DNA of 64,000 nt from Roseateles noduli. GTDB taxonomy: Bacteria; Pseudomonadota; Gammaproteobacteria; Burkholderiales; Burkholderiaceae_C. Positions 17,901-24,755 of this stretch are shown here, one piece after another. The notes below the pieces were generated by a model, which saw only the letters and a list, made by a program, of their open reading frames with translations, was not told the DNA's origin and ran no database searches. How positions within the stretch are numbered: position 1 is the first letter of the stretch; every line of letters starts with the position of its first letter. Where the stretch lies: the NCBI GenBank assembly GCA_002205125.1, contig NIOE01000006.1:124001-188000 (forward strand), given 5' to 3'. The position numbers and the translations under genes were made by a program.

Positions 17901-18290
17901 CGCAAGGTGTTCGACGCGCTGAAGTGCGCGGCGTGCCACACGGCGGAGATGAAGACGGGCAAGAACCATCCGTTCGCGGAACTGCGCGACCAGACGATCC
18001 GTCCGTTCACCGACCTGCTGCTGCACGACATGGGCCCGGCCCTGGCGGACAACCTGCCGGAAGGCCAGGCGCAAGGCGCGATGTGGCGGACGACGGCTCT
18101 GTGGGGCATCGGCTACACGGAGAAGGTCGCCCAGGGTCAGCCGGTCGGCTACCTGCATGACGGCCGCGCCCGCAACCTGACCGAAGCCATCCTGTGGCAC
18201 GGCGGCGAAGGCGAGAAGTCGCGTCAGCGCTTCGAGCAGCTGTCCAAGGCGGATCGCGACTCGCTGCTGGCTTGGCTGAAGACGCTGTAA
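14940..18290 (+). CDS. Lipoprotein with two discoidin (F5/8 type C) domains and a di-heme oxidoreductase domain
   Basis: The 1116-residue protein has a lipoprotein signal with lipobox LAAC, Cys27 being the expected lipid anchor, then a short Gly/Asp-rich spacer. Two discoidin-like domains follow (about residues 70-195 and 235-365), both containing NSRWGSA- or ATRWASK-type motifs, KTWT and a YGYSxFE ending. They are separated by a Thr/Pro/Asp linker. The C-terminal 700 residues match di-heme cytochrome c oxidoreductases (DUF1111/thiol-oxidoreductase-like), with heme sites Cys737-Cys740-His741 (CVQCH) and Cys996-Cys999-His1000 (CAACH) and the DLLLHDMGPALAD motif. Probably a surface or periplasmic redox enzyme held on a polysaccharide. 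It is followed by a strong terminator. Confidence 0.9.
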   Translation: MEFKQLGILMGRAFVPALLGSALLAACGGGNGQQDGGVQIASDDNGGSADAAARAKRMAGDSGTETALTPVSATGSSMERGDLSGAKAIDKDDNSRWGSAFTDNEWLTLDYGSSVTITRVRINWENAHAKKYLLQTSEDNKTWTTIKTIENSPGGVEDIKNLGGQGRYLRVQGVTRSTQYGYSIFEIQAFTGTAVPPTNPTDPTTPTNPTDPTTPTTPTDPTTPTQPTDPVGDTSKPGVAIKPVLAISSAPENDGLSAKNSIDGNLATRWASKPEDGAWIQYDFGSAQALGYMKLVWENAYGKAYEIQISDDGKTWTRLRNQPAGKGGTEEYFNLGVKTRFVRIQGVTRATNYGYSLFEVEFKTVGSDNSIPTTTTTPFSFPVNGAGAGPLFQPQAPIEQIQFTLPDGTLVTRFGQRGVGRHGRERGEDWNEIGFGPNDTVDANGNPQDKGPGNYMNFVANYFKNRTWGVEFIDNSNVAGVTKPRLIVNQYFPQAQRGGGHSFFRRIDDVGVTGYGWMSPGQLLDPTTYTDGFVDKTSCPVVPKPPQNALAKPNTGYNGIIGANDGCSVVLDNMPGHQDLSPNANGVLVPNGVNIPASPLKVGQAIEFTGSFFSSRAAMDAIGDKGDIRYYTSEVIYVMGAGLRPWYGVQPRLNSVPLPESVLAGGLGSVSYNYSDEGWRMFQQPFNNIGMQNLQRFVEGRRAVHSSFVTGQHIEPGNDPMTSIQNLAGTRFNATACVQCHTNNGRSPAPFTVDQRLDKMAFHVAVKAADGSIRPDPRYGSAIQMNSTSASGAPQDWGNAVKVAGFETSSVTLADGSKVELRKPKFAFDGPTPQLWSARAALPLLGVGLLEAVPEADILARARTTPDADGVVGKANFTFDPETGATRLGRFGWKASKASIRHQVANALLNDMSVTSPVYPNRSCATDPQGCRTAPAQKGIQEADLTALTQYMQLLAVPAQRSIPSGFPKGVAPTDEHRVDAVQVANGRKVFDALKCAACHTAEMKTGKNHPFAELRDQTIRPFTDLLLHDMGPALADNLPEGQAQGAMWRTTALWGIGYTEKVAQGQPVGYLHDGRARNLTEAILWHGGEGEKSRQRFEQLSKADRDSLLAWLKTL
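15524..15627 (+). repeat. Thr-Pro-rich linker repeat between discoidin domains
   Basis: Imperfect repeats of ACNCCGACGGAYCCGAC encode a TNPTDPTT-like linker of about 33 residues. It is a flexible spacer of the kind seen in secreted multidomain proteins. Confidence 0.85.
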
Positions 18291-18336
18291 GGACACCTTG
18301 AAGGAACGGCGCCTCGCGCGCCGGTTCATCAAGCAG

Positions 18337-18366
18337 AAGGCCGTGGCTCATGCCACGGCCTTTTTT
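18337..18366 (+). terminator. Rho-independent terminator after the di-heme lipoprotein gene
   Basis: AAGGCCGTGGC and GCCACGGCC flank a short TCAT loop and are followed directly by TTTTTT. It lies 47 bases after the TAA stop. Confidence 0.93.
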
Positions 18367-18451
18367 CGTTCGGGGGTTGAGTTGGCGGCCCGTGGCAGAC
18401 TGGGGCGGATCAGTGCCGGCGCTCTTCGCCGGCCATCCGTTGGTGGAGACC

Positions 18452-19027
18452 ATGAAGAACCTGGCAATCTGTGGAACCCTCGCCGCCGCCTTGTTCGGCT
18501 TGCCCAGTGTGGGGCGCTGCGCGGAGATCGTGCTGGAGCAGTCCGCGGTCCAGTCGCTGCTGCTCGAAGGGCTGTTCAAGGAAGAAGGGAAGCTCTATCT
18601 GCAGAAGGGCGCCTGCTACGCCTATCTGGAGGATCCCAAGGTGACGCTCCAGAACGGGCGCGTGATCATCCGGGCGCACCTCAGCAGCCGGCTGGGTGTT
18701 CCTTCGGGGCGGGAGTGCCTCGGCGTCGCGTTGGCGAGCTGGGCCACGATGTCGGCGACGCCCGTCGCGCAGGGTCACGTCGTGCGCTTGACCGAGATCC
18801 GCGTGGACGAGGTGGAGGATCCCAACACGCGCAACCTGCTGAATCTAGGCCTTGCGCCGGCGGTGCCCGGGGCCGTTGAATTCGATGTGAAGAAGGCGGT
18901 CGAGGAGATGCTCAAGGGCTCGGGGAGCAAGCTGCAAGGGGAAGTGCAGGCGCTCAAGATCGACTCGGTGAAGGCGGGGGACAACAAGCTGTCGATCAAT
19001 TTCGACTTCAAGTTGGTGGGGAGATGA
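18452..19027 (+). CDS. Exported protein of unknown function
   Basis: The 191-residue protein starts with a clear Sec signal (MKNLAICGTLAAALFGLPSVGRCAE). The mature part is a mix of beta-strand-like segments (KVTLQNGRVIIRAHLSSRLG) and a helix (AVEEMLKGSGSKLQGEVQAL), with a C-terminal NKLSINFDFKLVGR. The pattern faintly recalls YceB-like (DUF1439) lipid-binding periplasmic proteins, but I do not assign it. Two Cys in the mature part could form a disulfide. The ATG at 18452 is chosen for the signal peptide. It stands alone after a terminator. Confidence 0.7.
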   Translation: MKNLAICGTLAAALFGLPSVGRCAEIVLEQSAVQSLLLEGLFKEEGKLYLQKGACYAYLEDPKVTLQNGRVIIRAHLSSRLGVPSGRECLGVALASWATMSATPVAQGHVVRLTEIRVDEVEDPNTRNLLNLGLAPAVPGAVEFDVKKAVEEMLKGSGSKLQGEVQALKIDSVKAGDNKLSINFDFKLVGR

Positions 19028-19045
19028 CCAGGTAGGCGCCGGTCG

Positions 19046-19627
19046 TTACCGGGACTCGTCTCCAACGAAGATGTCGCCCGGCTTGGCCCCGGGATAGCGA
19101 GCCTCTTTGTAGAACTCGCGCGCCTCGCGCTGCGCCTGACGCATCCGATCTGCGAGGCGCTCGCCATCGTAGGACAGCGCGCGGAAGACGGATTCGCGCG
19201 GCGATGTGAGAAAGGGCGCCAGGGTGCGGCGGTCCTCGTTGCTGAGAGGCTGCGCGAGGACATTGCTGAGCGCCCGCACTTGCGGCCAGGGCGCTTGCGC
19301 CGTCATCGCGGCCGCGAACTGCATCAGCTTCGCGATGTTCTCGATCGGCGGCTGATCACACAGCGGGGACAGGTCGCAGACGAAGCTGAACTCGAAACTG
19401 TGGACGCGATGCGTCCATTCGTTCGGCCGCCAAGCATGCTCAGGCACGTCGTGAAGCATCAGATTGACGATGGCGACGCCCTTGGCTTCCGGGCCGCGCA
19501 GCTGCTCGCGGATCGGCTTGAGCCGGCGGTGGAACCACTCGGCGAATGCCCAGTGGGTCGCGTTGAGATAACGCTCCAGCCGCTCGTTGCGTGAGTGGTA
19601 GTAGATGCGGAAAGTCTGGATCGTCAT
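19046..19627 (-). CDS. Protein of unknown function
   Basis: The 193-residue protein is not recognised. From the ATG at 19627 it reads MTIQTFRIYYHSRNERLERYLNATHW, with an acidic/aromatic middle (HAWRPNEWTHRVHSFEFSFVCDLSPLCD) and a helical C-terminus (ERLADRMRQAQREAREFYKEARYPG). No signal peptide or membrane segment is seen. The frame extends 29 codons further upstream, but that part lacks protein-like composition. It lies 83 bases after the diguanylate cyclase gene on the same strand. Confidence 0.6.
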   Translation of the reverse strand: MTIQTFRIYYHSRNERLERYLNATHWAFAEWFHRRLKPIREQLRGPEAKGVAIVNLMLHDVPEHAWRPNEWTHRVHSFEFSFVCDLSPLCDQPPIENIAKLMQFAAAMTAQAPWPQVRALSNVLAQPLSNEDRRTLAPFLTSPRESVFRALSYDGERLADRMRQAQREAREFYKEARYPGAKPGDIFVGDESR

Positions 19628-19710
19628 CGGTCGGAGACTGTTGAGGCGGCGCTGCGGAAGAACCGAATTCCGATGAATCGAACAGAGGCATTGCTGAAGG
19701 CCGCTGCCGC

Positions 19711-20862
19711 TCAAGGCACAAGCGGCACCAGCTCCATCCGATCCCGCCCCTTGCGCTTCGAAGCGTAGAGGGCTTCGTCGGCCTGCTTGAGCCAGTGCGA
19801 CAGCTCCGCGTCCGGCTGATCGGACAAGGTCGCGCCGATGCTCAGGGAGACCGGCTCCGGCGTCTCGAACATCGCGCGCGCCTGCTCCGCGAATGCCTCG
19901 CGCAACTCCTGGCTCAGCGCTTGCACCGTAGCGTCGGAGACGCCGCTCAGCAGAATCACGAACTCATCCCCGCCCAGACGCGCAGCCTGCGCACCGTCGG
20001 GCAGCGCGCCGCGGATGAGCTCGCTCAGCGCCAGCAGCAGGCGATCGCCGGCGTCGTGGCCATGCAGGTCGTTGACCTGCTTGAAGTGGTCGATGTCGAT
20101 CAGCAGGAGGGCGCTGGGGCGGTCGCGGGAGGACTGCGCCAACAGCGCCGGTGCGCGCTGATAGAGTGCGCGGCGGTTGTCCAGACCGGTGAGCGGGTCG
20201 CGTGCGGCGATCTTCGCAATGCGTTCCTCGCGGCGATGACGCTCGGTGCCGGTCATCGAGATGGCGAGCAGCATGATCGCCATCGCGCCCTCCACCAGCG
20301 AGACCAAGATCACCGCGCCGCGGAAGCCGGCCAGATTGACGAAGGCCTCCGGCAGCAGGGTCGAGCCTGCCTTGGCGAGGTAGAACAGACCGTGGGCCAG
20401 CAGGACGAAGCGCAACTGCGCCGCCCCCAGGCTCAGCACGCCGCCATGCGGGCGCAGCAGCAGGCCGGCGCGCAGGGTGATCACGGCGATCAGCAGCGAC
20501 TGGATGCCCAGCATCACCTTGGACCACCACGGCCCATCGGGCACAAACAGCATCGCCAGCCAGACGACGGCCAGCAGCCACCAGGCGCGAGGCAACCGGG
20601 TGCGCGTGAATCCGGCGACGCCGGCCAGGAACAGCCAGTGCGCGACGATCAGCAAGCCGTTGGGGAACCAGATGCCGAGCAGCACGTGGCCGCTGGAGCG
20701 CAGCAGGGCCAGCGCACTGCCCACGGCGATGATGGTGAAACCGGTGCTCCAGAGCAGCAGCGAGCGTTCGCGCACGCTGCGCCATTCCGCGGCCAGGCAC
20801 AGCGCCGAGGCGGCGGCCATGGCGGCGGTGAGGACGAGCAGGGTGAAGGGATCGAGAACCAT
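19711..20862 (-). CDS. Membrane-bound diguanylate cyclase (GGDEF)
   Basis: The 383-residue protein makes cyclic di-GMP. The N-terminal half (about residues 1-195) holds six or seven hydrophobic segments, a membrane sensor of unknown ligand. The GGDEF domain follows (DPLTGLDNRRALYQR, IDIDHFKQVND), with an intact RLGGDEFVILL active-site motif near residue 300. No RxxD inhibitory site is seen at the usual spacing before GGDEF, so product inhibition may be absent. The start at 20862 begins MVLDPFTLLVL. It is convergent with no close partner. Confidence 0.92.
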   Translation of the reverse strand: MVLDPFTLLVLTAAMAAASALCLAAEWRSVRERSLLLWSTGFTIIAVGSALALLRSSGHVLLGIWFPNGLLIVAHWLFLAGVAGFTRTRLPRAWWLLAVVWLAMLFVPDGPWWSKVMLGIQSLLIAVITLRAGLLLRPHGGVLSLGAAQLRFVLLAHGLFYLAKAGSTLLPEAFVNLAGFRGAVILVSLVEGAMAIMLLAISMTGTERHRREERIAKIAARDPLTGLDNRRALYQRAPALLAQSSRDRPSALLLIDIDHFKQVNDLHGHDAGDRLLLALSELIRGALPDGAQAARLGGDEFVILLSGVSDATVQALSQELREAFAEQARAMFETPEPVSLSIGATLSDQPDAELSHWLKQADEALYASKRKGRDRMELVPLVP

Positions 20863-20883
20863 GGGCGATGGAGGGATCGGTGG

Positions 20884-21330
20884 CTAGGTCTTTCCGATGA
20901 CCTTGAGGTCGCGGAAGTTCAGAGCGTCACCGCGTTTGCTGGTGACTGCGAGCCTTGCAACGGTCTGTCCCGTTGCATTCTCGACCAGACGCGAATGACG
21001 CTCGCCCCGAGCGAACAGGTGATCTTCGCCCCATTGGCGCAGGGCCACCACGACCGGGAACAGCGTCTCCCCCTTGGCCGTCAGTACGTACTGCTGGTAG
21101 GCAGAGCCGTCCGTCGCCGGCTGGATCTCCAGCACGCCTTCCGCGACCAGCGCTTTCAGCCGCGTCGCCAGGATGTTCTTCGCCACACCCAGACTGGTCT
21201 GGAAGTCGCCGAAGCGGGTGATGCCGTCGAAGGCGTCGCGAACGATGAGCAGGGACCAACGGTCGCCGACGATGTCCACCGCGCGCGCCACGGGGCACGT
21301 CGCGTCGTTCATGCGTTTGCGCTCAGCCAT
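20884..21330 (-). CDS. HxlR-family transcriptional regulator
   Basis: The 148-residue winged-helix protein has CPVARAVDIVGDRWSLLIVRDAFDGITRFGDFQ at residues 12-44, the HxlR signature; the Cys is the usual redox- or electrophile-sensing residue. Its C-terminal third is longer than in minimal HxlR proteins. It is divergent from an MFS exporter gene across a 90-base region with inverted repeats, the classic layout of a regulator controlling itself and an efflux pump. Stop codon is TAG. Confidence 0.93.
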   Translation of the reverse strand: MAERKRMNDATCPVARAVDIVGDRWSLLIVRDAFDGITRFGDFQTSLGVAKNILATRLKALVAEGVLEIQPATDGSAYQQYVLTAKGETLFPVVVALRQWGEDHLFARGERHSRLVENATGQTVARLAVTSKRGDALNFRDLKVIGKT

Positions 21331-21357
21331 CTCGATTCCCTTTCGGCGTTCGTGCCA

Positions 21358-21383
21358 TCAGGTTGCATTTTAAAACTACCTGA
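21358..21383. promoter_or_regulatory. Inverted-repeat operator and promoter between hxlR-type gene and MFS gene
   Basis: TCAGGT and ACCTGA form a perfect inverted repeat around 14 bases centred on TTTTAAAA (21368-21375). The overlapping TTGCAT and TATGCT could be the -35 and -10 of the exporter promoter. This suits binding by an HxlR dimer. Confidence 0.6.
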
Positions 21384-21420
21384 TATGCTGAACTGGTTTC
21401 AAAACAAAACCATAAACGTC

Positions 21421-22665
21421 ATGCCGAATCCTTCGTCGTCGGGTTCCTCTTCAGGCTCGATGTCCACACGCCAGCTCGTGCTGTTCGCCGTCACCGGCGC
21501 TGTGAGCGTGTCCAACGTCTATCTCGCTCAGCCGCTGCTCGACAGCATGGCCGCGGACTTCAGCGTGGCGCCGGCCGCGATCGGATCGATCGTGACGGCG
21601 ACGCAGGTCGGGTCGGTGCTGGCGCTGCTGCTCATCGTGCCGTTGGGGGATCGATATCCCCGGCGACGTCTGATGCAACTGCAGTTGATCGGACTCGTGC
21701 TCTCGCTCCTGGCGGCCGCGATGGTGAGCCACTATCTCGTGTGGATGGGAGCGATGCTGCTCGTCGGCGCGTTGGGCACGGCGATGACGCAGGGCATCCT
21801 CGCGTACGCAGCCAACGCCGCAGCGACGCACGAACGCGGGCGAGTGGTCGGCGCCACCCAGGGTGGCGTCGTCATCGGCTTGCTGCTGGCGCGCGTATGG
21901 GCGGGCGGCGTCGCGGACCTGGTCGGATGGCGGGGCGTTTATCTGGCGTCCGCGCTCCTGGTGGCAGGTGTTGGATTCTTGGCGTGGCGACGGTTTCCCG
22001 TGCTGCCCACGAGTCGCTCGACGCTGAGCTATCCGCAGTTGGTCGGCTCCACGTTGGCGTTGCTATGCACGGATCGCGTGCTGTTGCGTCGCGGCATCCT
22101 CGGCCTGCTGCTCTTCGCCGCGTTCAACGTCTTCTGGAGTGCGCTGTCGTTGCCGCTGACGGCCGCGCCGTACTCGCTGTCGCATTCTGCGGTCGGCGCG
22201 TTCGGACTTCTAGGTGCCGTGGGGGCGTTGTCTGCAGGCAGGGCTGGGCGTTGGGTCGATGGAGGTCGGAGCAAACAGGCGAGCGTCATCGCTCTGTTGC
22301 TGATGGTGCTCGCGTGGGCGCCGCTGGCCGGCATGCCATGGTCGTTGTGGTGGCTGATCGCGGGCGTCGTCGTCCTCGACCTGGGATGCCAGGCGCTACA
22401 CGTCACCAACCAGGCGTTGATTCTTCGTGGCTCCGCCGAAGCGCATGGTCGGCTCATCGCCTGCTACATGCTGTTCTATGCGATCGGCAGCGGGGCAGGG
22501 GCAATGGCGTCGACGATGGTCTATTCGTGGGGCGGGTGGACGGCGGTGTGCGTGCTCGGTGCTGGGATCAGCTTGTTTGCGCTGGTTGCTTGGGTTGCCA
22601 CTGAATGGCGGCGCGGCGACCGCTTCAGCGCGGGAACGGCGCGGGCTTCGACGCCGGCATGCTGA
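21421..22665 (+). CDS. MFS efflux transporter
   Basis: The 414-residue inner-membrane transporter has about 12 hydrophobic segments. The loop 2-3 signature PLGDRYPRRRLMQLQ of drug and sugar efflux MFS proteins and NVYLAQPLLDSMA in the first helix resemble YnfM/AraJ-type exporters. The ATG at 21385 falls in the likely -10 box, so translation starts at 21421 or, more like the family, at 21460 (MSTRQLVLFAVTG). It is divergent from HxlR, which probably represses it. Its last 41 bases overlap the convergent TonB-domain lipoprotein gene. Confidence 0.9.
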   Translation: MPNPSSSGSSSGSMSTRQLVLFAVTGAVSVSNVYLAQPLLDSMAADFSVAPAAIGSIVTATQVGSVLALLLIVPLGDRYPRRRLMQLQLIGLVLSLLAAAMVSHYLVWMGAMLLVGALGTAMTQGILAYAANAAATHERGRVVGATQGGVVIGLLLARVWAGGVADLVGWRGVYLASALLVAGVGFLAWRRFPVLPTSRSTLSYPQLVGSTLALLCTDRVLLRRGILGLLLFAAFNVFWSALSLPLTAAPYSLSHSAVGAFGLLGAVGALSAGRAGRWVDGGRSKQASVIALLLMVLAWAPLAGMPWSLWWLIAGVVVLDLGCQALHVTNQALILRGSAEAHGRLIACYMLFYAIGSGAGAMASTMVYSWGGWTAVCVLGAGISLFALVAWVATEWRRGDRFSAGTARASTPAC

Positions 22666-23035
22666 AGCGCGCTTGCACGGTCGCTTCGACGGGCTTGCCC
22701 CCGACGAGATGCGGATTGAAACGCGCTGAGCGCAGCGCCATCACGGCTGCCTGATCGAACTCACGTCGCCCGCTCGTTTCGAGAATCTCGACTGCTCCGA
22801 CCGAGCCATCGGCCAGCAGATGCCCGCGCAGCGACACGCTGCCCGACGGACGTCCGTCCCCGGACATCCAGTTCATCTGCAGGCGCACTGGGGCGAGCGG
22901 ACGCAACTGCTCCGACTGGACCGTCTGGCGCGGCCATTCCGCAGGTGTGGTCGCGCAGCCGGTGGCGAACGCCGAGACAGCCACCACGGCGGCAGTCGTC
23001 AAGACACGTCCAACTCGACGGAACTCCGTGTTCAT
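22625..23035 (-). CDS. TonB C-terminal domain lipoprotein
   Basis: The 136-residue protein has a lipoprotein signal (lipobox FATGC, lipid Cys27) and one TonB-like domain: GSVSLRGHLLADGSVGAVEILETSGRREFDQAAVMALRSARFNPHL. That is the energy-transducing beta-alpha-beta unit without the membrane anchor and Pro-rich spacer of TonB. Such small proteins may help envelope import. Its ATG overlaps the stop of the upstream cytochrome b561 gene by one base, so they form an operon. Convergent overlap of 41 bases with the MFS gene. Confidence 0.87.
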   Translation of the reverse strand: MNTEFRRVGRVLTTAAVVAVSAFATGCATTPAEWPRQTVQSEQLRPLAPVRLQMNWMSGDGRPSGSVSLRGHLLADGSVGAVEILETSGRREFDQAAVMALRSARFNPHLVGGKPVEATVQARFSMPASKPAPFPR

Positions 23036-23577
23036 CAAGGTTCTCTCCCTTCCTGTTTGCGTCCGGTCACCATGGCCCACGCCAGATTCCGGCGCTCGCG
23101 CAGCGACATCACAATCACGCCGAGCAGGTGTCCTGCGACCAGCGTCGCGAGCAGCCACGCCAGTGCCGCATGCGTCTGCTCCAGCCAGCCGTAGCCCCAG
23201 AAGGCATCGGTGGTGTAGAGCTATCCGGTGAAGCTCGTCATCGCGATGGTCGTCAGCAGTGCGAGGATCATCCAGCCGCCCAGCGGGTTGTGGCCGAGGT
23301 GATCGGGCTCTTCGCCGCGCAGCAGCGACGCGGCATATCGCCGGGTGTTCGACGGGCTTCGGACGAAGTCGCCGAAGCGCGCATGGCGCGCGCCGACGAA
23401 GCCCCACACCACACGCAGCAGCACGATGCCGGCCGCCGCGTAGCCCATTGCGTGGTGCAGCGGGTGGAACCAGTGACCGGTGCTCCACACCGCGATCACG
23501 GTGGACGCGAGCGACCAGTGGGCGATCCGCACCAGCGGATCCCACACCGCGACACCGCTGGCGGCGACGCCCGCCAT
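23035..23577 (-). pseudogene. Cytochrome b561-type membrane protein interrupted by an amber codon
   Basis: Reading from the ATG at 23577 (MAGVAASGVAVWDPLVRIAHW) gives a di-heme b-type cytochrome with heme-ligand His in RIAHWSL and GHWFHPLHH. Codon 119 (23223-23221) is TAG, after TSFTG. The same frame then resumes LYTTDAFWGYGWLEQTHAALAW and ends at 23035 with a TGA overlapping the next ATG. The full reading is 180 residues, the usual length. The codon most likely was TGG, since family members have Trp here (FTGW). Without the last third the protein would lose its final membrane helices and their heme ligand. Either a recent loss of function or a base-call error. Confidence 0.85.
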
Positions 23578-23591
23578 CGCGGTGATCACCG

Positions 23592-24210
23592 AGCCGGTGG
23601 GCAGCGACCGGCTCCCCCAGCTCAACGCCCAGTTCGACGCGTGGAAGAAGGCGAAACTGGTCTCCAGCGTCAAGCTGCTGAAGGCGCAGCCCGGGTAGAA
23701 GGACGCGGGCTTCGCGATCTGGCCATCGTCACCTTGCCGGACGACAAGGCGTTCAAGACCTGGAGCGCCGACGTGCAGGGCCGGCTCGGCCAAGGCGCCA
23801 TCGTGCGCCAGGCCGACCTCGTCAAGCACGAGGGGCAGCCTTCCAAGACCCCCGCTCAGGCGGTGCATGTGGCCAGCCTGTATGCGACGCACGTGCGCGC
23901 GCTCGAATACAAGTCCTACACGACCAGCTACATCACGCCCAACATGAACCTGCAGCGCAAGAGCGGGATCATGAGCCAGTACACGATGTACCTGGAGCGC
24001 GATCCGGTGGAGGGCGTCGTGCGCTCGCTGCTGGTGATGGAGTACGTCGACGAGGGCGCCTATGCCCGTCGCGAGGCGGTCAAGGCGGCGGGCAAGCAGC
24101 AGCTGACGAGCAACGCCGGCTGGAAGCGGATCAATGACACCAAGGAGAGCATCCGCACCGACATCTCATCGACGGCTTCCAACGAGGTGGCCCTGGCCGG
24201 CGCGCGCTGA
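23592..24210 (+). pseudogene. Truncated, frameshifted remnant of an unknown gene
   Basis: The plus strand carries RLPQLNAQFDAWKKAKLVSS up to KAQPG, ending at a TAG at 23696. The reading then continues in another frame from about 23692 (DLAIVTLPDDKAF) to the TGA at 24210. Inserting one G in the GGG before the TAG joins both parts (KAQPGVEGRGLRDLAIV). The N-terminus is missing: upstream sequence in either frame is the antisense of the b561 gene. The surviving 170 residues (ALEYKSYTTSYITPNMNLQR, MYLERDPVEGVVRSLLVMEYVDEGAYARREA) look like a real, soluble protein, but I do not recognise its family. Confidence 0.6.
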
Positions 24211-24434
24211 TTGGCAAGCCTCGCTTGTCAATCCTTCAAGGCCGCGACAACTATCGGCTTTCCAATCGCTCTCCTAGAGTGCACACCGGCGGCGGCAGCC
24301 TGCCGGGCGGTGCGTGGTGCGGGGCGCCCGCCGCCCAAAGCAGGCTTTCGCGCATTGTGGGCGGCTCCTCCCGCGCCTAGAGTGCCTGCACGGCGCGTAC
24401 GCCGCCTCGAAAAGCCACTCCGGAGAAGCCATTC
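24211..24434. promoter_or_regulatory. Intergenic region upstream of the cytochrome c / molybdenum hydroxylase operon
   Basis: This 224-base gap has two copies of CCTAGAGTGC about 100 bases apart (about 24273-24282 and 24377-24386), followed by CACC and CTGC. They could be operator half sites. GGAG stands near 24421. Confidence 0.35.
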
Positions 24435-24755
24435 ATGAGGAAGCTGTCTGCACTCGCGTGCTGCGCGTTGCTGGTCGCCGTGCCGGGTCTTGCCCTGGCC
24501 AATCCTGCGCTTGCGCAGAAGAAGAACTGCATGGCCCGCCACGCCGTCGACAAGCGGCTCGTGGGCCCTTCGTTCAAGGACATCGGGTCCAAGTACGCGA
24601 AGCAGGACGGCGCCGCGGCGGACCTCGCCACGCGCATCGTCAAGGGCAGCTCGGGCCGCTGGGGTCCCGTGCCCATGCCTGCCAATCCGCAGGTGAGCGC
24701 CGAGGAGGCCCAGGCGCTCTCCACCTGGATCCTGGAACAGGGAGGCAAGCCATGA
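24435..24755 (+). CDS. Class I cytochrome c with an altered heme motif
   Basis: The 106-residue exported protein has a Sec signal (MRKLSALACCALLVAVPGLALA) and the c551/c552 fold: VGPSFKDIGSKYA, then WGPVPMPANPQVSAEEAQALSTWIL with the Met ligand. The heme motif reads CMARH at residues 33-37, where CMACH is expected. Changing the CGC codon at 24536-24538 to TGC would restore it. With one Cys, attachment by the Ccm system should be poor or absent. Its stop overlaps the start of the 2Fe-2S gene (ATGA), so it is probably the electron acceptor of the hydroxylase that follows. Confidence 0.88.
   Translation: MRKLSALACCALLVAVPGLALANPALAQKKNCMARHAVDKRLVGPSFKDIGSKYAKQDGAAADLATRIVKGSSGRWGPVPMPANPQVSAEEAQALSTWILEQGGKP

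Noticed and set aside
19795-21420. A long upstream extension of the MFS reading frame
   Set aside because: It is antisense to the GGDEF and HxlR genes and Gln/Arg-rich; the transporter begins at 21421 or later.
9918-23223. Genome-wide amber recoding (TAG read as an amino acid)
   Set aside because: Two genes are broken by TAG, but the glycanase, HxlR and chemotaxis genes end properly at TAG with normal lengths, so point mutation or error is simpler.
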